Shown here: positions 32,124 through 40,932 of the stretch, piece by piece | Layout of the letters: every line of letters starts with the position of its first letter | How positions within the stretch are numbered: position 1 is the stretch's first letter | NCBI RefSeq assembly: GCF_004570865.1 | Contig: NZ_SPQS01000009.1 | Location: 124,001-188,000, forward strand | Source of the DNA: Bradyrhizobium frederickii | GTDB lineage: Bacteria; Pseudomonadota; Alphaproteobacteria; Rhizobiales; Xanthobacteraceae | DNA length: 64,000 nucleotides | Direction: 5' to 3' | Program-made: the position numbers and the translations under genes | The notes under the pieces: model-generated | The model's input: the letters and a program-made list of their open reading frames with translations, nothing else | Databases searched by the model: none | Told to the model about the DNA's origin: nothing

Positions 32124-32735
32124 TCACCACATCGTCGCGGCCGCGCGCTCGGGCCAGATGCGGTCGTATTCCGCGCCGCCGACCTTGTTGTCGCTCATCT
32201 CGGCGAGGATCTGGCCCGGGGTCGGCAGCGTCTTGGGGTCGATGCGCTTGTCGGGATTCCAGAGGTCGGAGCGGACGATGGCGCGGGCGCATTGAAAGTA
32301 GATCTCGTCGACATGCATCACCATGACACTACGCGGCGCCTTGCCTTCGACCTTGAACGAGGCCAGGAGCTCGGGATCGACCGAGAGATGGGCGCGGCCG
32401 TTGGCACGGACCGCGTTGCCGGAGCCGGGAATCAGGAACATCAGCGACACCCTGGGATCGCGCACGATGTTGCGCAGCGAATCGACACGGTTGTTGCCGC
32501 GACGGTCCGGAAGCATCAACGTCTTGGGATCGTGAACACGGACGAAGCCGGGCCGGTCGCCGCGCGGCGAGCAATCGATGCCTTCCGGCCCGATGGTGGC
32601 GAGCGCGGCGAACGGTGCCTTCTCGACGAAGACGCGATAGAGCGGCGTGACGTGGTCGGCGACTTTCACTGTCGAGGCGTCGTTGGTGACGCCGTAGATG
32701 GCCTCTAACTGCTCGACCGTTTCGATCACCGACAT
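32124..32735 (-). CDS. Pyridoxamine-5'-phosphate-oxidase-like (split-barrel flavin) protein
   Basis: 203 residues: FAALATIGPEGIDCSPRGDR, GFVRVHDPKTLMLPDRRGNN and LRNIVRDPRVSLMFLIPGSG match the MSMEG_1061/FMN-dependent PNPOx-like subgroup, ending LPTPGQILAEMSDN. Such proteins bind FMN or F420 and reduce unknown substrates; they are not vitamin B6 enzymes. It lies just downstream of the phosphonate operon end but reads the same way as phnN, being 24 bp beyond it. It may be carried on the same transcript, though no functional link is evident. Confidence 0.8.
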   Translation of the reverse strand: MSVIETVEQLEAIYGVTNDASTVKVADHVTPLYRVFVEKAPFAALATIGPEGIDCSPRGDRPGFVRVHDPKTLMLPDRRGNNRVDSLRNIVRDPRVSLMFLIPGSGNAVRANGRAHLSVDPELLASFKVEGKAPRSVMVMHVDEIYFQCARAIVRSDLWNPDKRIDPKTLPTPGQILAEMSDNKVGGAEYDRIWPERAAATMW

Positions 32736-32759
32736 TCCGTTCTCTCCGTGGTGGACCGG

Positions 32760-33356
32760 CTATTCTCGCCGGCCTTCGTTCCTGATGACGCGGACGAGCT
32801 CGCGGCTGTGATCCTCCGCTCTGCCGGCGTTGAGGATGGTGACGTCGGCCTGCGCCGTCGCGTCGTCGATGCTGCGGGTGAGACGTTCGGCGATGTTGCC
32901 ATCGCTCTGCCGCGCCCGCGCGGCAAGCCGCTGCGCCAGCACTTCCGGCGGCGCCGTGATCGCGACCACCACGACATTGGCATAGGTCTGGCGCAGCGCG
33001 CCGATCACCGTGCGCGAGACGTTGGCGACGGCCGTGCGTCCGGCGCGGATATGGTCGTTGATCTCGCGCGGCAGCGCATAGGAATGTCCGTGCGCGTCCC
33101 AGTGCACGGCAAAGTCACCATGATCCCGCGCACGGTCGAATTCGTCGGGACTTATCGCGATATTGTCTTCATCGGGCGATGACGCGCGCGTCACGATACG
33201 GCGCGGAAACACGACGCTGGGATCATCGGCGCAGGCCGCCTGCGCCAGCCGCAGCAGCGTGTCCTTGCCGGCGCCGCTGGGGCCGACCACGAGCACGAGC
33301 CGGCCCGGGCCGATCGCGCCCGCCTCGCCCTCGGCCGTGGTCGCCGTCTCGCTCAT
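32760..33356 (-). CDS. phnN: Ribose 1,5-bisphosphokinase PhnN
   Basis: 198 residues. The P-loop GPSGAGKDTLL lies near residues 25-35, followed by the guanylate-kinase-like lid RRIVTRASSPDEDNIAIS. PhnN phosphorylates ribose 1,5-bisphosphate to PRPP, the end product of the C-P lyase route, returning ribose to nucleotide synthesis. The gene overlaps phnM by four bases (ATGA) and ends the long phn operon. Confidence 0.92.
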   Translation of the reverse strand: MSETATTAEGEAGAIGPGRLVLVVGPSGAGKDTLLRLAQAACADDPSVVFPRRIVTRASSPDEDNIAISPDEFDRARDHGDFAVHWDAHGHSYALPREINDHIRAGRTAVANVSRTVIGALRQTYANVVVVAITAPPEVLAQRLAARARQSDGNIAERLTRSIDDATAQADVTILNAGRAEDHSRELVRVIRNEGRRE

Positions 33357-34516
33357 GCGACGCGGTGTCCTTCGCGCCAGACGCTGCGGACGACGGGAAC
33401 GTGGCCTGCAACATGCACGCGGATCAGATCGGCGCGCTTGCCGGTCGCGACCTCGCCGCGGTCGGTGAGACCGACCGCCTCGGCGGGCGCCTTCGTCACC
33501 GTGCGGATCGCCGCCGGAAGGCTGATGGCGGGCACATGCTCGGGCAATTGCAGCGCGCCCATCAGGAGGCTCGACGGGATGTAGTCCGACGACAGGATGT
33601 CGAGCAGGCCTTCCCGGGCGAGATCGACCGCGGCGATGTTGCCGGAATGCGAGCCGCCGCGCACCACGTTCGGCGCGCCCATCAGGATGTCGATGCCGGC
33701 CTGATGCAGGGCACGCGCGGCTTCCAGCGTGGTCGGGAATTCAGCGACCGAGACGCGGTCGCGCACGGCATCCGCGACGTTCTCCTCGGTGGTGTCGTCG
33801 TGGCTCGCGAGCGGGATGTTGTACCGATGCGCCAGCGCCACGATCTCGCGCATATTGCTTGCGGCGTATTGCTTCTGGTACTCGAAGCGCTTGGCGAACA
33901 GCTCGTCGAGCTCGGCATCGGTCTTGCCGCCGCCCTTGCCGCGATAATAATCGCGCAGCTTGACCTCGTCGCGGAACTGGCGCTGGCCGGGTGTGTGGTC
34001 CATCAGCGACATCAGCTTGACGTCGGGGCGGTCGATCAGCTCCCTGGCCTCCTCGACCACGCTCGGCATCGGGATCTCGCAGCGCAGGTGCAGGAAGTGG
34101 TCGGCGCGCAGCAGGCTGGCATCGCGCGCGGTCGTGATCGCGGCGGCGAGCACGCCGGCGCGGCCGTCGACCTCCTCGGCGCCGTCCTCGCGCCAGACCC
34201 GGAGCGAGTCGAACACGGTGGTGATGCCTGATGTGGCGAGCTGACCGTCATAGGAGACCACGGCGGCGACCGGATTCCAGAACACCTTTGGCCGCGGCAC
34301 GTAATGGGCTTCGAGATGGTCGGTGTGAAGCTCGATCAGGCCCGGCATGATGAGGTCGCCGCCGGCATCCTCCGCCCCTGCCGGTGCCCGGCCCTCGCCG
34401 ATCTCGGCAATGCGGCCGTTGGCAAGAGCGAGCCAGCCCTGCTCGATCACCCGATCGGCCAGCACGATCCTGGCGTTGGCGATCACAATGTCCTTCGGCT
34501 TGGCGTTCATTTCCAT
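33353..34516 (-). CDS. phnM: Alpha-D-ribose 1-methylphosphonate 5-triphosphate diphosphatase PhnM (canonical copy)
   Basis: 387 residues of the amidohydrolase superfamily. The metal motif ELHTDHLEAHYVPRPKVFW near residue 60 is close to E. coli PhnM. YNIPLASHDDTTEENVADAV, PNVVRGGSHSGNIAA and LSSDYIPSSLLMGA hold further His/Asp ligands. It removes pyrophosphate from the triphosphate made by PhnGHLI to give the PhnJ substrate. ATG at 34510 (MNAKPKD) is an equally good start. A second, more distant PhnM is coded at 44545-45738. Confidence 0.93.
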   Translation of the reverse strand: MEMNAKPKDIVIANARIVLADRVIEQGWLALANGRIAEIGEGRAPAGAEDAGGDLIMPGLIELHTDHLEAHYVPRPKVFWNPVAAVVSYDGQLATSGITTVFDSLRVWREDGAEEVDGRAGVLAAAITTARDASLLRADHFLHLRCEIPMPSVVEEARELIDRPDVKLMSLMDHTPGQRQFRDEVKLRDYYRGKGGGKTDAELDELFAKRFEYQKQYAASNMREIVALAHRYNIPLASHDDTTEENVADAVRDRVSVAEFPTTLEAARALHQAGIDILMGAPNVVRGGSHSGNIAAVDLAREGLLDILSSDYIPSSLLMGALQLPEHVPAISLPAAIRTVTKAPAEAVGLTDRGEVATGKRADLIRVHVAGHVPVVRSVWREGHRVA

Positions 34517-34521
34517 GTCCC

Positions 34522-35232
34522 TCAGGCCGCCGCGGCAAAGCTGGCGACGTCGACGATGCGGTCGGCAATCAGATGACGGATTTCGTCGTCATGGACAATG
34601 GCAACCACGGCGACGCCCCGGCGCTTCTTCTCGGCAATCAGCTCGACCACCACGCCGCGGTTGGCGGCGTCGAGCGAGGCGGTCGGCTCGTCCAGCAGCA
34701 GGATCGGCAGATCCGAGATGAAGCCGCGGGCGATGTTGACGCGCTGCTGCTCGCCGCCGGAGAAGGTCGCGGGCGGCAGCCGCCACAGCCGCTCGGGGAT
34801 GTTGAGGCGATGCAGCAACTCGCCGGCGCGGGCCTGTGCGTCGGCGCGGGCCATGCCGTTCACGATCAGCGGCTCGGCGACGACGTCGATGGTGGCAACG
34901 CGCGGCACCGCCCGCAAGAACTGGCTGACATAGCCGATGGTGGCGCGGCGGACGTTGAGCACCTGGCGCGGCTCGGCGCTGGCGAGATCGATCAGCGCGC
35001 CGCGATGGCGGATGCCGATCCGGCCGCTGTCGCAGCGGTAATTGCCGAAGATCATCTTCAGGATCGACGACTTGCCGGCGCCCGACGGACCCGACAGCAC
35101 GACGCACTCACCCGGATTGACCTGGAAGGTCACGCCGCGCACGACCGGCAGCTCGATGCCGCCCTGCAGGTGCATCGTGAAGGTCTTGTTGGCATCGGCG
35201 ATATCAATCATGGCGGTCATTGCAGAACTCAT
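34522..35232 (-). CDS. phnL: Phosphonate C-P lyase system ATPase PhnL
   Basis: 236 residues, one ABC ATPase domain: Walker A GPSGAGKSS, signature FSGGEQQRVNIARGF and Walker B PILLLDEPTASLD. The N-terminus KTFTMHLQGGIELPVVRGVT is characteristic of PhnL. PhnL with PhnG, PhnH and PhnI exchanges the adenine of ATP for phosphonate. A second in-frame ATG six codons in (MIDIAD) is possible. It lies between phnK and phnM with short gaps. Confidence 0.93.
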   Translation of the reverse strand: MSSAMTAMIDIADANKTFTMHLQGGIELPVVRGVTFQVNPGECVVLSGPSGAGKSSILKMIFGNYRCDSGRIGIRHRGALIDLASAEPRQVLNVRRATIGYVSQFLRAVPRVATIDVVAEPLIVNGMARADAQARAGELLHRLNIPERLWRLPPATFSGGEQQRVNIARGFISDLPILLLDEPTASLDAANRGVVVELIAEKKRRGVAVVAIVHDDEIRHLIADRIVDVASFAAAA

Positions 35233-35242
35233 ATCGAAAGAC

Positions 35243-36040
35243 TCATGGCGGCAGAATCGAGGAGACGAGGAGTTGCGTATAGGGCTCGCGGGGGTCGTCG
35301 AGCACCTGGTCGGTGAGACCGGTCTCGATAACCCTGCCGCCCTTCATCACCATCACCCTGTGAGACAGGAGCCGCGCGACCGCGAGATCGTGGGTGACGA
35401 TGATGACGGCCAAGTGCAGCTCGGCGACGAGGCTGCGCAGAAGATCGAGCAGGCGGGCCTGCACGGAGACGTCGAGGCCGCCGGTCGGCTCGTCCATGAA
35501 CACCAGCCGCGGCTCGGTGACGAGGTTGCGCGCGATCTGGAGGCGCTGGCGCATGCCGCCGGAATAGGTGCGCGGCGCATCGTCGATGCGTGCGACGTCG
35601 ATCTCGACGCGGGTGAGCCAGTCCGACGCGGTATCGCGGATGCGGCCATAATGGTTCCAGCCCACCGCCATCAGCCGCTCGCCGACATTGGCGCCGGCCG
35701 AGACCGCCATGCGCAGGCCCTGCGCGGGATCCTGGTGCACGAAGCCCCAATCGGTGCGGAACAGGAAGCGGCGTTCGGCCTCGCCCAGCGTGGCGAGATC
35801 GCGCGTGACACCGTCGCGCATGCGGTAGGAGACGTGGCCGCCGCTGGCCGCGAGCTGGCCCGACAGGAGCTGAAGCAGCGTCGACTTGCCTGAGCCGGAT
35901 TCGCCGACGATCGCCAGCACCTCGCCGGGATAGAGCGCGAACGAGACGTCGCGGCACGCGGCGATGCGGCCGAAGGACTTGCTGAGGGACGTCGCGACCA
36001 GCAGCGGCTCCTCGTTCTCGTGCAGGTCTGGATCAGCCAT
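35243..36040 (-). CDS. phnK: Phosphonate C-P lyase system ATPase PhnK
   Basis: 265 residues, ABC ATPase: Walker A GESGSGKST, YSGGMRQRLQIARNLVTEPR and FMDEPTGGLDVSVQARLLD. LFRTDWGFVHQDPAQGLRM is typical of PhnK. In E. coli PhnK binds to the GHIJ core complex near the PhnJ helix region and is needed in vivo. It overlaps the 3' end of phnJ by eight bases. Confidence 0.93.
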   Translation of the reverse strand: MADPDLHENEEPLLVATSLSKSFGRIAACRDVSFALYPGEVLAIVGESGSGKSTLLQLLSGQLAASGGHVSYRMRDGVTRDLATLGEAERRFLFRTDWGFVHQDPAQGLRMAVSAGANVGERLMAVGWNHYGRIRDTASDWLTRVEIDVARIDDAPRTYSGGMRQRLQIARNLVTEPRLVFMDEPTGGLDVSVQARLLDLLRSLVAELHLAVIIVTHDLAVARLLSHRVMVMKGGRVIETGLTDQVLDDPREPYTQLLVSSILPP

Positions 36041-36929
36041 TCGCGCCTCCTTGCGCCTTGTCCTTGTACGGCGCGGCGCTGAGGCTGCCGTGGTGGCCCG
36101 CGGCCTGCCGGCCCTCGCAATAATCGGTGTCCGAGCAGACGAACATGCGGCTGCCCTTGTCGTCGGTGACGATCTCGTCGAGATAGGAATCCTCTGCGCC
36201 GCACAGCGCGCAGGGCGCGTTGAAGCGGTAGGGCTCGAACGGGTGATCCTCGAAATCGAGCGATACCACCTGCGTATAAGGCGGGATCGCGTAGATGCGC
36301 TTCTCGCGGCCAGCCCCGAACAATTGCAGCGCCGGGCAATTGTCCATCTTGGGATTGTCGAATTTCGGCGTCGGCGACGGGTCCATCACGTAGCGCGCGT
36401 TCACCTTCACCGGATAGGCATAGGCGGTGGCGATGTGGCCGAAGCGGGCGATGTCCTCATAGAGCTTCACATGCATCAGGCCGTATTCGGCCAGCGCGTG
36501 CATGCGCCGCGTCTCGGTCTCGCGCGGCTCGAGGAAGCGCAGCGGCTCCGGAATCGGCACCTGATAGACCAGCACCTGGTTCTCGCTCAGCGCCGCCTCC
36601 GGGATGCGGTGACGGGTCTGGATCACGGTCGCCTCCTCCGTCGCGGTCGTGGTGGCGACGCCCGCGGTCTTGGCGAAGAATTTGCGGATCGAGATCGCGT
36701 TGGTGGTGTCGTCGGAACCCTGGTCGATCACCTTCAGCACGTCGGCAGGACCGAGGATCGCGGCGGTGACCTGCACGCCGCCAGTGCCCCAGCCATAGGG
36801 CATCGGCATTTCGCGGCTGGCGAACGGCACCTGATAGCCGGGGATCGCGATCGCCTTGAGGATGGCGCGGCGGATCATCCGCTTAGTCTGCTCGTCGAGA
36901 TAGGCGAAATTGTAGGCCGGCGCGTTCAT
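36033..36929 (-). CDS. phnJ: Alpha-D-ribose 1-methylphosphonate 5-phosphate C-P lyase PhnJ
   Basis: 298 residues. The radical-SAM-type cysteines appear as PCALCGAED, then VCSDTDYC. Spacing C-x2-C-x21-C-x5-C equals that of E. coli PhnJ (Cys241, 244, 266 for the 4Fe-4S cluster, Cys272 as thiyl radical), so the enzyme should be active. It splits the C-P bond to release the alkane (methane from methylphosphonate) and ribose cyclic phosphate. ATG at 36929 overlaps the phnI stop and gives the normal N-terminus MNAPAYNFAYLDEQTKRMIR. Confidence 0.96.
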   Translation of the reverse strand: MNAPAYNFAYLDEQTKRMIRRAILKAIAIPGYQVPFASREMPMPYGWGTGGVQVTAAILGPADVLKVIDQGSDDTTNAISIRKFFAKTAGVATTTATEEATVIQTRHRIPEAALSENQVLVYQVPIPEPLRFLEPRETETRRMHALAEYGLMHVKLYEDIARFGHIATAYAYPVKVNARYVMDPSPTPKFDNPKMDNCPALQLFGAGREKRIYAIPPYTQVVSLDFEDHPFEPYRFNAPCALCGAEDSYLDEIVTDDKGSRMFVCSDTDYCEGRQAAGHHGSLSAAPYKDKAQGGANG

Positions 36930-38029
36930 TCCGCGGCCTCCTTCATGGCTTCGGGCGCTTGCGCATCTGCGAATTCCTGACGCAGCTTGCGCAGCAGGCC
37001 GAGCTCGGACTGGAAGTCGACATAATGCGGCAGCTTCAAGTGCTCGACGAAGCCCGTCGCCTGGACGTTGTCCGAATGCGACATCACGAACTCCTCGTCC
37101 TGCGCCGGTGCACGCACCTCCTCGCCGAGCTCGCGGGCGCGCAGCGCCCGGTCGACCAGGGCCATCGACATGGTCTTGCGCTCGCTCTGGCCGAAGGCGA
37201 GGCCATAACCGCGGGTGAAGCACGGCGCCTCGGTCGCGGAGCCCTTGAACTGGTTGACCATCTGGCATTCGGTCAGCTCGATCGCGCCGAGCGGCACGGC
37301 GAAGCCGGCGTCCTCCGCGAAGAACTCAACCTCGACCTCGCCGAAGCGGATCTCGCCGGCGAACGGGTGGTTGCGGCCATAGCCGCGCTGGGTGGAATAG
37401 CCCATCGCCAGCAGAAACCCTTCGTCGCCGCGCGCCAGATTCTGCAGCCGCAGGTCGCGGTCCGCCGGGAAATTCAGCGGCTCGCGGGTGAGATCGCCGA
37501 CGCTGGCGCCGTCCTCGGCCTGGGGCGAGGATTCGATCAAGCCGTCGCGGCCGAGAATGTCCGTCACGCGCGGCGTCGGCGCCGTGGAGGCATCGGCCGT
37601 GGCCGGCGCCTCCGGCGCAACGCCTTGCGCGAGCGAGGGATCGAGCAGTCGGTGGGTATAGTCGAAGGTCGGCCCGAGGATCTGGCCACCGGGAATGTCC
37701 TTGAAGGTCGAGGACACCCGCCGCTGCACCCGCATCGCGCCGGTGTCGACCGGCTCGCTGGCGCCGAAACGCGGCAGCGTGGCGCGGAAGGCGCGGACCA
37801 GGAAGATCGCCTCGATCAGATCGCCGCGCGCCTGCTTGATCGCAAGCGCCGCGAGCTCGCGATCGTACAGCGAGCCTTCGCTCATGACGCGGTCCACGGC
37901 GAGGCCGAGCTGTTCCGAGATCTGGTCGAGCGTGACCTCCGGAACGCCGTGGTCGCCGCGCCGCTTGTGGGCGAGCAGGCGATGGGCGTTCTCGATGGCG
38001 CGTTCGCCACCCTTGACTGCGACATACAT
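36926..38029 (-). CDS. phnI: Phosphonate C-P lyase core subunit PhnI
   Basis: 367 residues beginning MYVAVKGGERAIENAHRLLA, the standard PhnI start. Later segments are DQISEQLGLAVDRVMSEGSL, LGPTFDYTHRLLDPSLAQG, LAMGYSTQRGYGRNHPFAGE and FVMSHSDNVQATGFVEHLK. PhnI alone is a nucleosidase on ATP/GTP and with PhnGHL makes ribose 1-phosphonate triphosphate. Overlap with phnJ by ATGA and three bases from phnH show tight coupling. Confidence 0.95.
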   Translation of the reverse strand: MYVAVKGGERAIENAHRLLAHKRRGDHGVPEVTLDQISEQLGLAVDRVMSEGSLYDRELAALAIKQARGDLIEAIFLVRAFRATLPRFGASEPVDTGAMRVQRRVSSTFKDIPGGQILGPTFDYTHRLLDPSLAQGVAPEAPATADASTAPTPRVTDILGRDGLIESSPQAEDGASVGDLTREPLNFPADRDLRLQNLARGDEGFLLAMGYSTQRGYGRNHPFAGEIRFGEVEVEFFAEDAGFAVPLGAIELTECQMVNQFKGSATEAPCFTRGYGLAFGQSERKTMSMALVDRALRARELGEEVRAPAQDEEFVMSHSDNVQATGFVEHLKLPHYVDFQSELGLLRKLRQEFADAQAPEAMKEAAE

Positions 38030-38032
38030 GCT

Positions 38033-38641
38033 TCAGCTTCCCTTGCTCACGACGCGCGTGGTGCGGGGGATCGCGACCACGGCATCATCGGCGACCAGCA
38101 CGATATCGATGCCGCGCGGAAACAGCGGCTCGTTGAACCGCAAGCGCTCGAACAGGTCGAACGGCCTGATCGACGCCTGGAGCGTCGCGGCACCGTCGAT
38201 GCCGGGCCCGCGCAGCTCGAAGCTGCGACCCGCGTCGAGGCTCTCCACCTGGAGGATGACCGTGGTGGAGCGATCCGGATATTCGCTGGTGCCGAGCGCG
38301 AAGCGTTCGAGCGGTGGAAGCGCGGCGGCGTCGCCAATCAGCGCGAAACTCGCGATCGAGCTATCCTGCACCACCGGCGCGCCGGTGTGGAATTTCAGCC
38401 ATTTGATCACGTCCGGGCTCGCCGCCATCGGCGCATCGAGCCAGAGCGGCGTGTCGTGGTCGAACAGCGTCAGCGCGATCGCGGCGGTGCCGCGCATCAT
38501 CATATCGGGTGCCCCCGCGCCCGGCACGATGCGCTGGAGCGAGCCCGGCCGCGCCATCGCGTCCATCACCGAGCGAAAAGTCGATTGCGCCGACAGCACC
38601 TTGTCGGCGAACCCCGGCGGCAATTCCGCAATCGTGGTCAT
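38033..38641 (-). CDS. phnH: Phosphonate C-P lyase subunit PhnH
   Basis: 202 residues from MTTIAELPPGFADKVLSAQS. TFRSVMDAMARPGSLQRIVP is the conserved PhnH opening and PGIDGAATLQ the later signature. PhnH resembles a PLP-transferase fold without cofactor and is part of the G2H2I2J2 core. The ATG at 38641 is favoured over an upstream frame extension that would overlap phnG. Confidence 0.93.
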   Translation of the reverse strand: MTTIAELPPGFADKVLSAQSTFRSVMDAMARPGSLQRIVPGAGAPDMMMRGTAAIALTLFDHDTPLWLDAPMAASPDVIKWLKFHTGAPVVQDSSIASFALIGDAAALPPLERFALGTSEYPDRSTTVILQVESLDAGRSFELRGPGIDGAATLQASIRPFDLFERLRFNEPLFPRGIDIVLVADDAVVAIPRTTRVVSKGS

Positions 38642-38645
38642 GATC

Positions 38646-39110
38646 TCACCCCTCACCGCGCACCATGGTGTAGAAATCAACCTTCGTCGCGGCGGTCTCG
38701 GCCGCGGCCTGCTGGCGGCGAATCATAAGCTGCTCGCGCAACGGCGCGATTACATCCCGCTCCACCGCGCCGCCGAAATCACGGGACTGCACCAGCGCAT
38801 CGCACAGCGCGATCAGCCGCGCCTTCTCACTGTTCCTTCCGAGCGTATAGCCGAAACCGACCTCGCCGCTCGCGAGCTTCACGGCCGCGCGCGACACCGT
38901 GGCCTCGCCGAGGTTGAAGGGCGCGCCGTCGCCGCCGACCCGGCCGCGCAGCATAACGAGGCCGTTTTCCGGCGCGCGCAGATCCTGATGCTCCGGAAGA
39001 GCGAAGTCGCGGAGGCGGGCGGCGATCTCGCCCGCCTCCGCGTGCGCCAGCACGGCCATGGCGGCCTTGCGCTGGGCTTGCTGGTTGTCGTGCTGGGTCA
39101 CCCGATTCAC
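38646..39110 (-). CDS. phnG: Phosphonate C-P lyase subunit PhnG
   Basis: 154 residues with RKAAMAVLAHAEAGEIAARL, APENGLVMLRGRVGGDGAPF and NLGEATVSRAAVKLASGEVG, then the conserved GYTLGRNSEKARLIALCDAL. First gene of the lyase operon. Its promoter region carries, in order towards the gene, a Pho-box-like repeat (39180-39197) and a PhnF-type operator (39139-39166) whose near edge is 29 bp from the ATG. Confidence 0.95.
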   Translation of the reverse strand: MNRVTQHDNQQAQRKAAMAVLAHAEAGEIAARLRDFALPEHQDLRAPENGLVMLRGRVGGDGAPFNLGEATVSRAAVKLASGEVGFGYTLGRNSEKARLIALCDALVQSRDFGGAVERDVIAPLREQLMIRRQQAAAETAATKVDFYTMVRGEG

Positions 39111-39138
39111 CGAACCTTTGGACAGAACTTGCCGCGCC

Positions 39139-39166
39139 GAAGTTGTCTATGATAATAGACAACTTC
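39139..39166. promoter_or_regulatory. Probable PhnF operator, perfect 12+4+12 inverted repeat
   Basis: GAAGTTGTCTAT at 39139-39150 and ATAGACAACTTC at 39155-39166 with GATA between. A GTCTAT/ATAGAC core fits sites of GntR/HutC-subfamily regulators such as PhnF. It lies between phnG and phnF, nearest the phnG start. The symmetry is observed; PhnF binding is inferred. Confidence 0.7.
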
Positions 39167-39179
39167 ATACGGGAGCGCC

Positions 39180-39197
39180 ATGACTGTTTCGTGACAA
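39180..39197 (-). promoter_or_regulatory. Pho-box-like site upstream of phnG
   Basis: On the minus strand TTGTCAC, four bases, CAGTCAT: two 7-mers 11 bp apart resembling the PhoB box CTGTCAT-N4-CTGTCAT (5/7 and 6/7 matches). It is 70 bp upstream of the phnG ATG and upstream of the PhnF operator, as an activator site should be. Confidence 0.5.
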
Positions 39198-39230
39198 AGC
39201 CGTGATTTCTGGGCTAGGCTAACCGGCGAT

Positions 39231-39959
39231 ATGAGCATGCAAGACACTGCATCGTCCGGCGTCGCGCTGTGGCGCCTCGTTGCCGACGGCATCGAGCGCG
39301 GCATCGCCGACGGCCGCTTCGCGGCCGGCGACAAATTGCCGGGCGAGATGGAGATCGCCGAGACCTATCGCGTCAACCGCCACACCGTGCGGCGCGCGCT
39401 GGCAGCTCTCGCCGAGCGCGGCCTGGTGCGCGCCGAGCGCGGCAGCGGCACCTATGTCGAAGCGCAGAAGCTCGCCTACCCCCTGCGCTCGCGCACCCGT
39501 TTCTCGGAGATCGTCGGCGCCGGCGGCCGCGAGCCGCGCGGCCAGTTGATCGAGGCTTCCGAGGATGTCGCGACCCGCGAGCTGGCGCGCGAGCTGGGCA
39601 TGAAAGCCGGCGCGCCCCTGGTCCGGATCGAGGCGATCCGCCTTGCCGACCGCACCCCGATCTGCGTCTCCACCACCTGGCTGTCGGCCGAGCTGTTTCC
39701 GAATGCGGGCGCGGTGTTCGCGGCGACGCGCTCGATGACGAAGCTGCTCGCGCATTATGGCGTGCGCGACTATCGCCGCGGCGCGACCCGGATCACCGCC
39801 GGCATCGTGGACGCCACCGACGCGGCACGGCTGGATCTCGCGCTGGGACGCCCGATCCTGGTGGTGGACGCCACCGACCACGATCTCCAGGGCAAGCCGC
39901 TGATGACCAAGCACTCGCGCTTTGCGGCGGAGCGGGTGGAGTTTCTGGTGGAGTCGTAG
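39231..39959 (+). CDS. phnF: Phosphonate operon GntR-family regulator PhnF
   Basis: 242 residues. The N-terminal winged HTH is LVADGIERGIADGRFAAGDK, LPGEMEIAETYRVNRHTVRR and GLVRAERGSGTYVE. A UTRA effector domain covers the rest (RTRFSEIVGAGGREPRG; YRRGATRITAGIVDATDAAR). PhnF regulators repress phosphonate genes and are released by a phosphate or phosphonate-related ligand. Divergent from phnG across a 120-bp region carrying the operator-like repeat. ATGs at codon 1 and 2 residues later are both possible. Confidence 0.92.
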   Translation: MSMQDTASSGVALWRLVADGIERGIADGRFAAGDKLPGEMEIAETYRVNRHTVRRALAALAERGLVRAERGSGTYVEAQKLAYPLRSRTRFSEIVGAGGREPRGQLIEASEDVATRELARELGMKAGAPLVRIEAIRLADRTPICVSTTWLSAELFPNAGAVFAATRSMTKLLAHYGVRDYRRGATRITAGIVDATDAARLDLALGRPILVVDATDHDLQGKPLMTKHSRFAAERVEFLVES

Positions 39960-39984
39960 GGGCACCCTCCGAGAAACGGGACTC

Positions 39985-40075
39985 GTAGGGTGGGCAAAGC
40001 GCAGCGTGCCCACGACTTTGATCATGTCGGAGAAAGTTCGTGGGCACGGCGCAAGCGCGCCTTTGCCCACCCTAC
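39985..40075. repeat. Inverted repeat element GTAGGGTGGGCAAAG (91 bp copy)
   Basis: GTAGGGTGGGCAAAG at 39985-39999 is perfectly complementary to 40061-40075. Inside is a second mirrored pair, GTGCCCACGA and TCGTGGGCAC. The same termini occur at 48921-49041. It lies between convergent phnF and phnE2. Confidence 0.85.
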
Positions 40076-40086
40076 GGCACCGACGA

Positions 40087-40932
40087 TCAGGCGACAGCTC
40101 GCTTGCCAATGATCGCAAAGCGCAGCTTGCTCGAGATGAAATCGATCGCGGCGACCGCGACCAGGATCATCAGGATCAGGAACGACACCTTCTGCCATTC
40201 CAGCACGCGGATCTGCTCGGCGAGCTGGAGGCCGATGCCGCCGGCACCGACGATGCCGATGATGGTGGCCGAACGCGTGTTGGATTCGATGAAATAGAGC
40301 ACCTGGCCGGCGATGACGGGCAGCACCTGCGGCAACAGGCCGAAACGGATCTCGTGCAGCGCGCTGCCGCCGGAAGCGCGGATGCCCTCGACCTGCTTGC
40401 GGTCGGCGCCTTCGATCGCCTCGGAGAACAGCTTGCCGAAGGCGCCGAAATCCGCCACCGCGATGGCGAGCACGCCGGCGAACGGGCCGAGCCCGACCAC
40501 GTTGATCCAGACCAGCGCCCAGATCAGGGTGTCGACGCCGCGGATCGAATCCAGCACGCGGCGAACCGGAAAGCGCAGGATGCTCGACGGCACCACGTTG
40601 CGCGCGGCGAGCAGGCTGACCGGAAGCGCGAACATTGCGGCGAGCGTCGTGCCCAGCACCGCGATCGACAGCGTCTCGCCGAGCGCCTTCAGATAGACCG
40701 GCAGCGAGGAGCCGGGATCGGGCGGGATCATCATCAATGTGATCCAGCCGAGCTGGCTGAGGCCGGCGAAGAACCGCGACGGCGAGAAGTCGAGATCGAC
40801 GAGGCCGTAAATCAGGATCGCGAACGCCGCGACGATCATCGCCGGCATCGCGAGCCGCGCCGACGCCGGCCGGTCGAACACATCGGGGTAGCGCGCGCGA
40901 AGCTCTCGCGGATCGACCTCGTGCGGCGTCAC
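40087..40932 (-). CDS. phnE2: Phosphonate ABC transporter permease PhnE (second copy)
   Basis: 281 residues from a GTG at 40930-40932 that overlaps the phnE1 stop (GTGA). This is chosen because it gives the normal N-terminus (TPHEVDPRELRARYPDVF). Six or so transmembrane helices are visible with the binding-protein-dependent permease motif EAIEGADRKQVEGIRASGGS. The pairing with phnE1 is usual in rhizobia, where two PhnE proteins form the channel. It is last in the phnCDE1E2 operon. Confidence 0.9.
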   Translation of the reverse strand: MTPHEVDPRELRARYPDVFDRPASARLAMPAMIVAAFAILIYGLVDLDFSPSRFFAGLSQLGWITLMMIPPDPGSSLPVYLKALGETLSIAVLGTTLAAMFALPVSLLAARNVVPSSILRFPVRRVLDSIRGVDTLIWALVWINVVGLGPFAGVLAIAVADFGAFGKLFSEAIEGADRKQVEGIRASGGSALHEIRFGLLPQVLPVIAGQVLYFIESNTRSATIIGIVGAGGIGLQLAEQIRVLEWQKVSFLILMILVAVAAIDFISSKLRFAIIGKRAVA

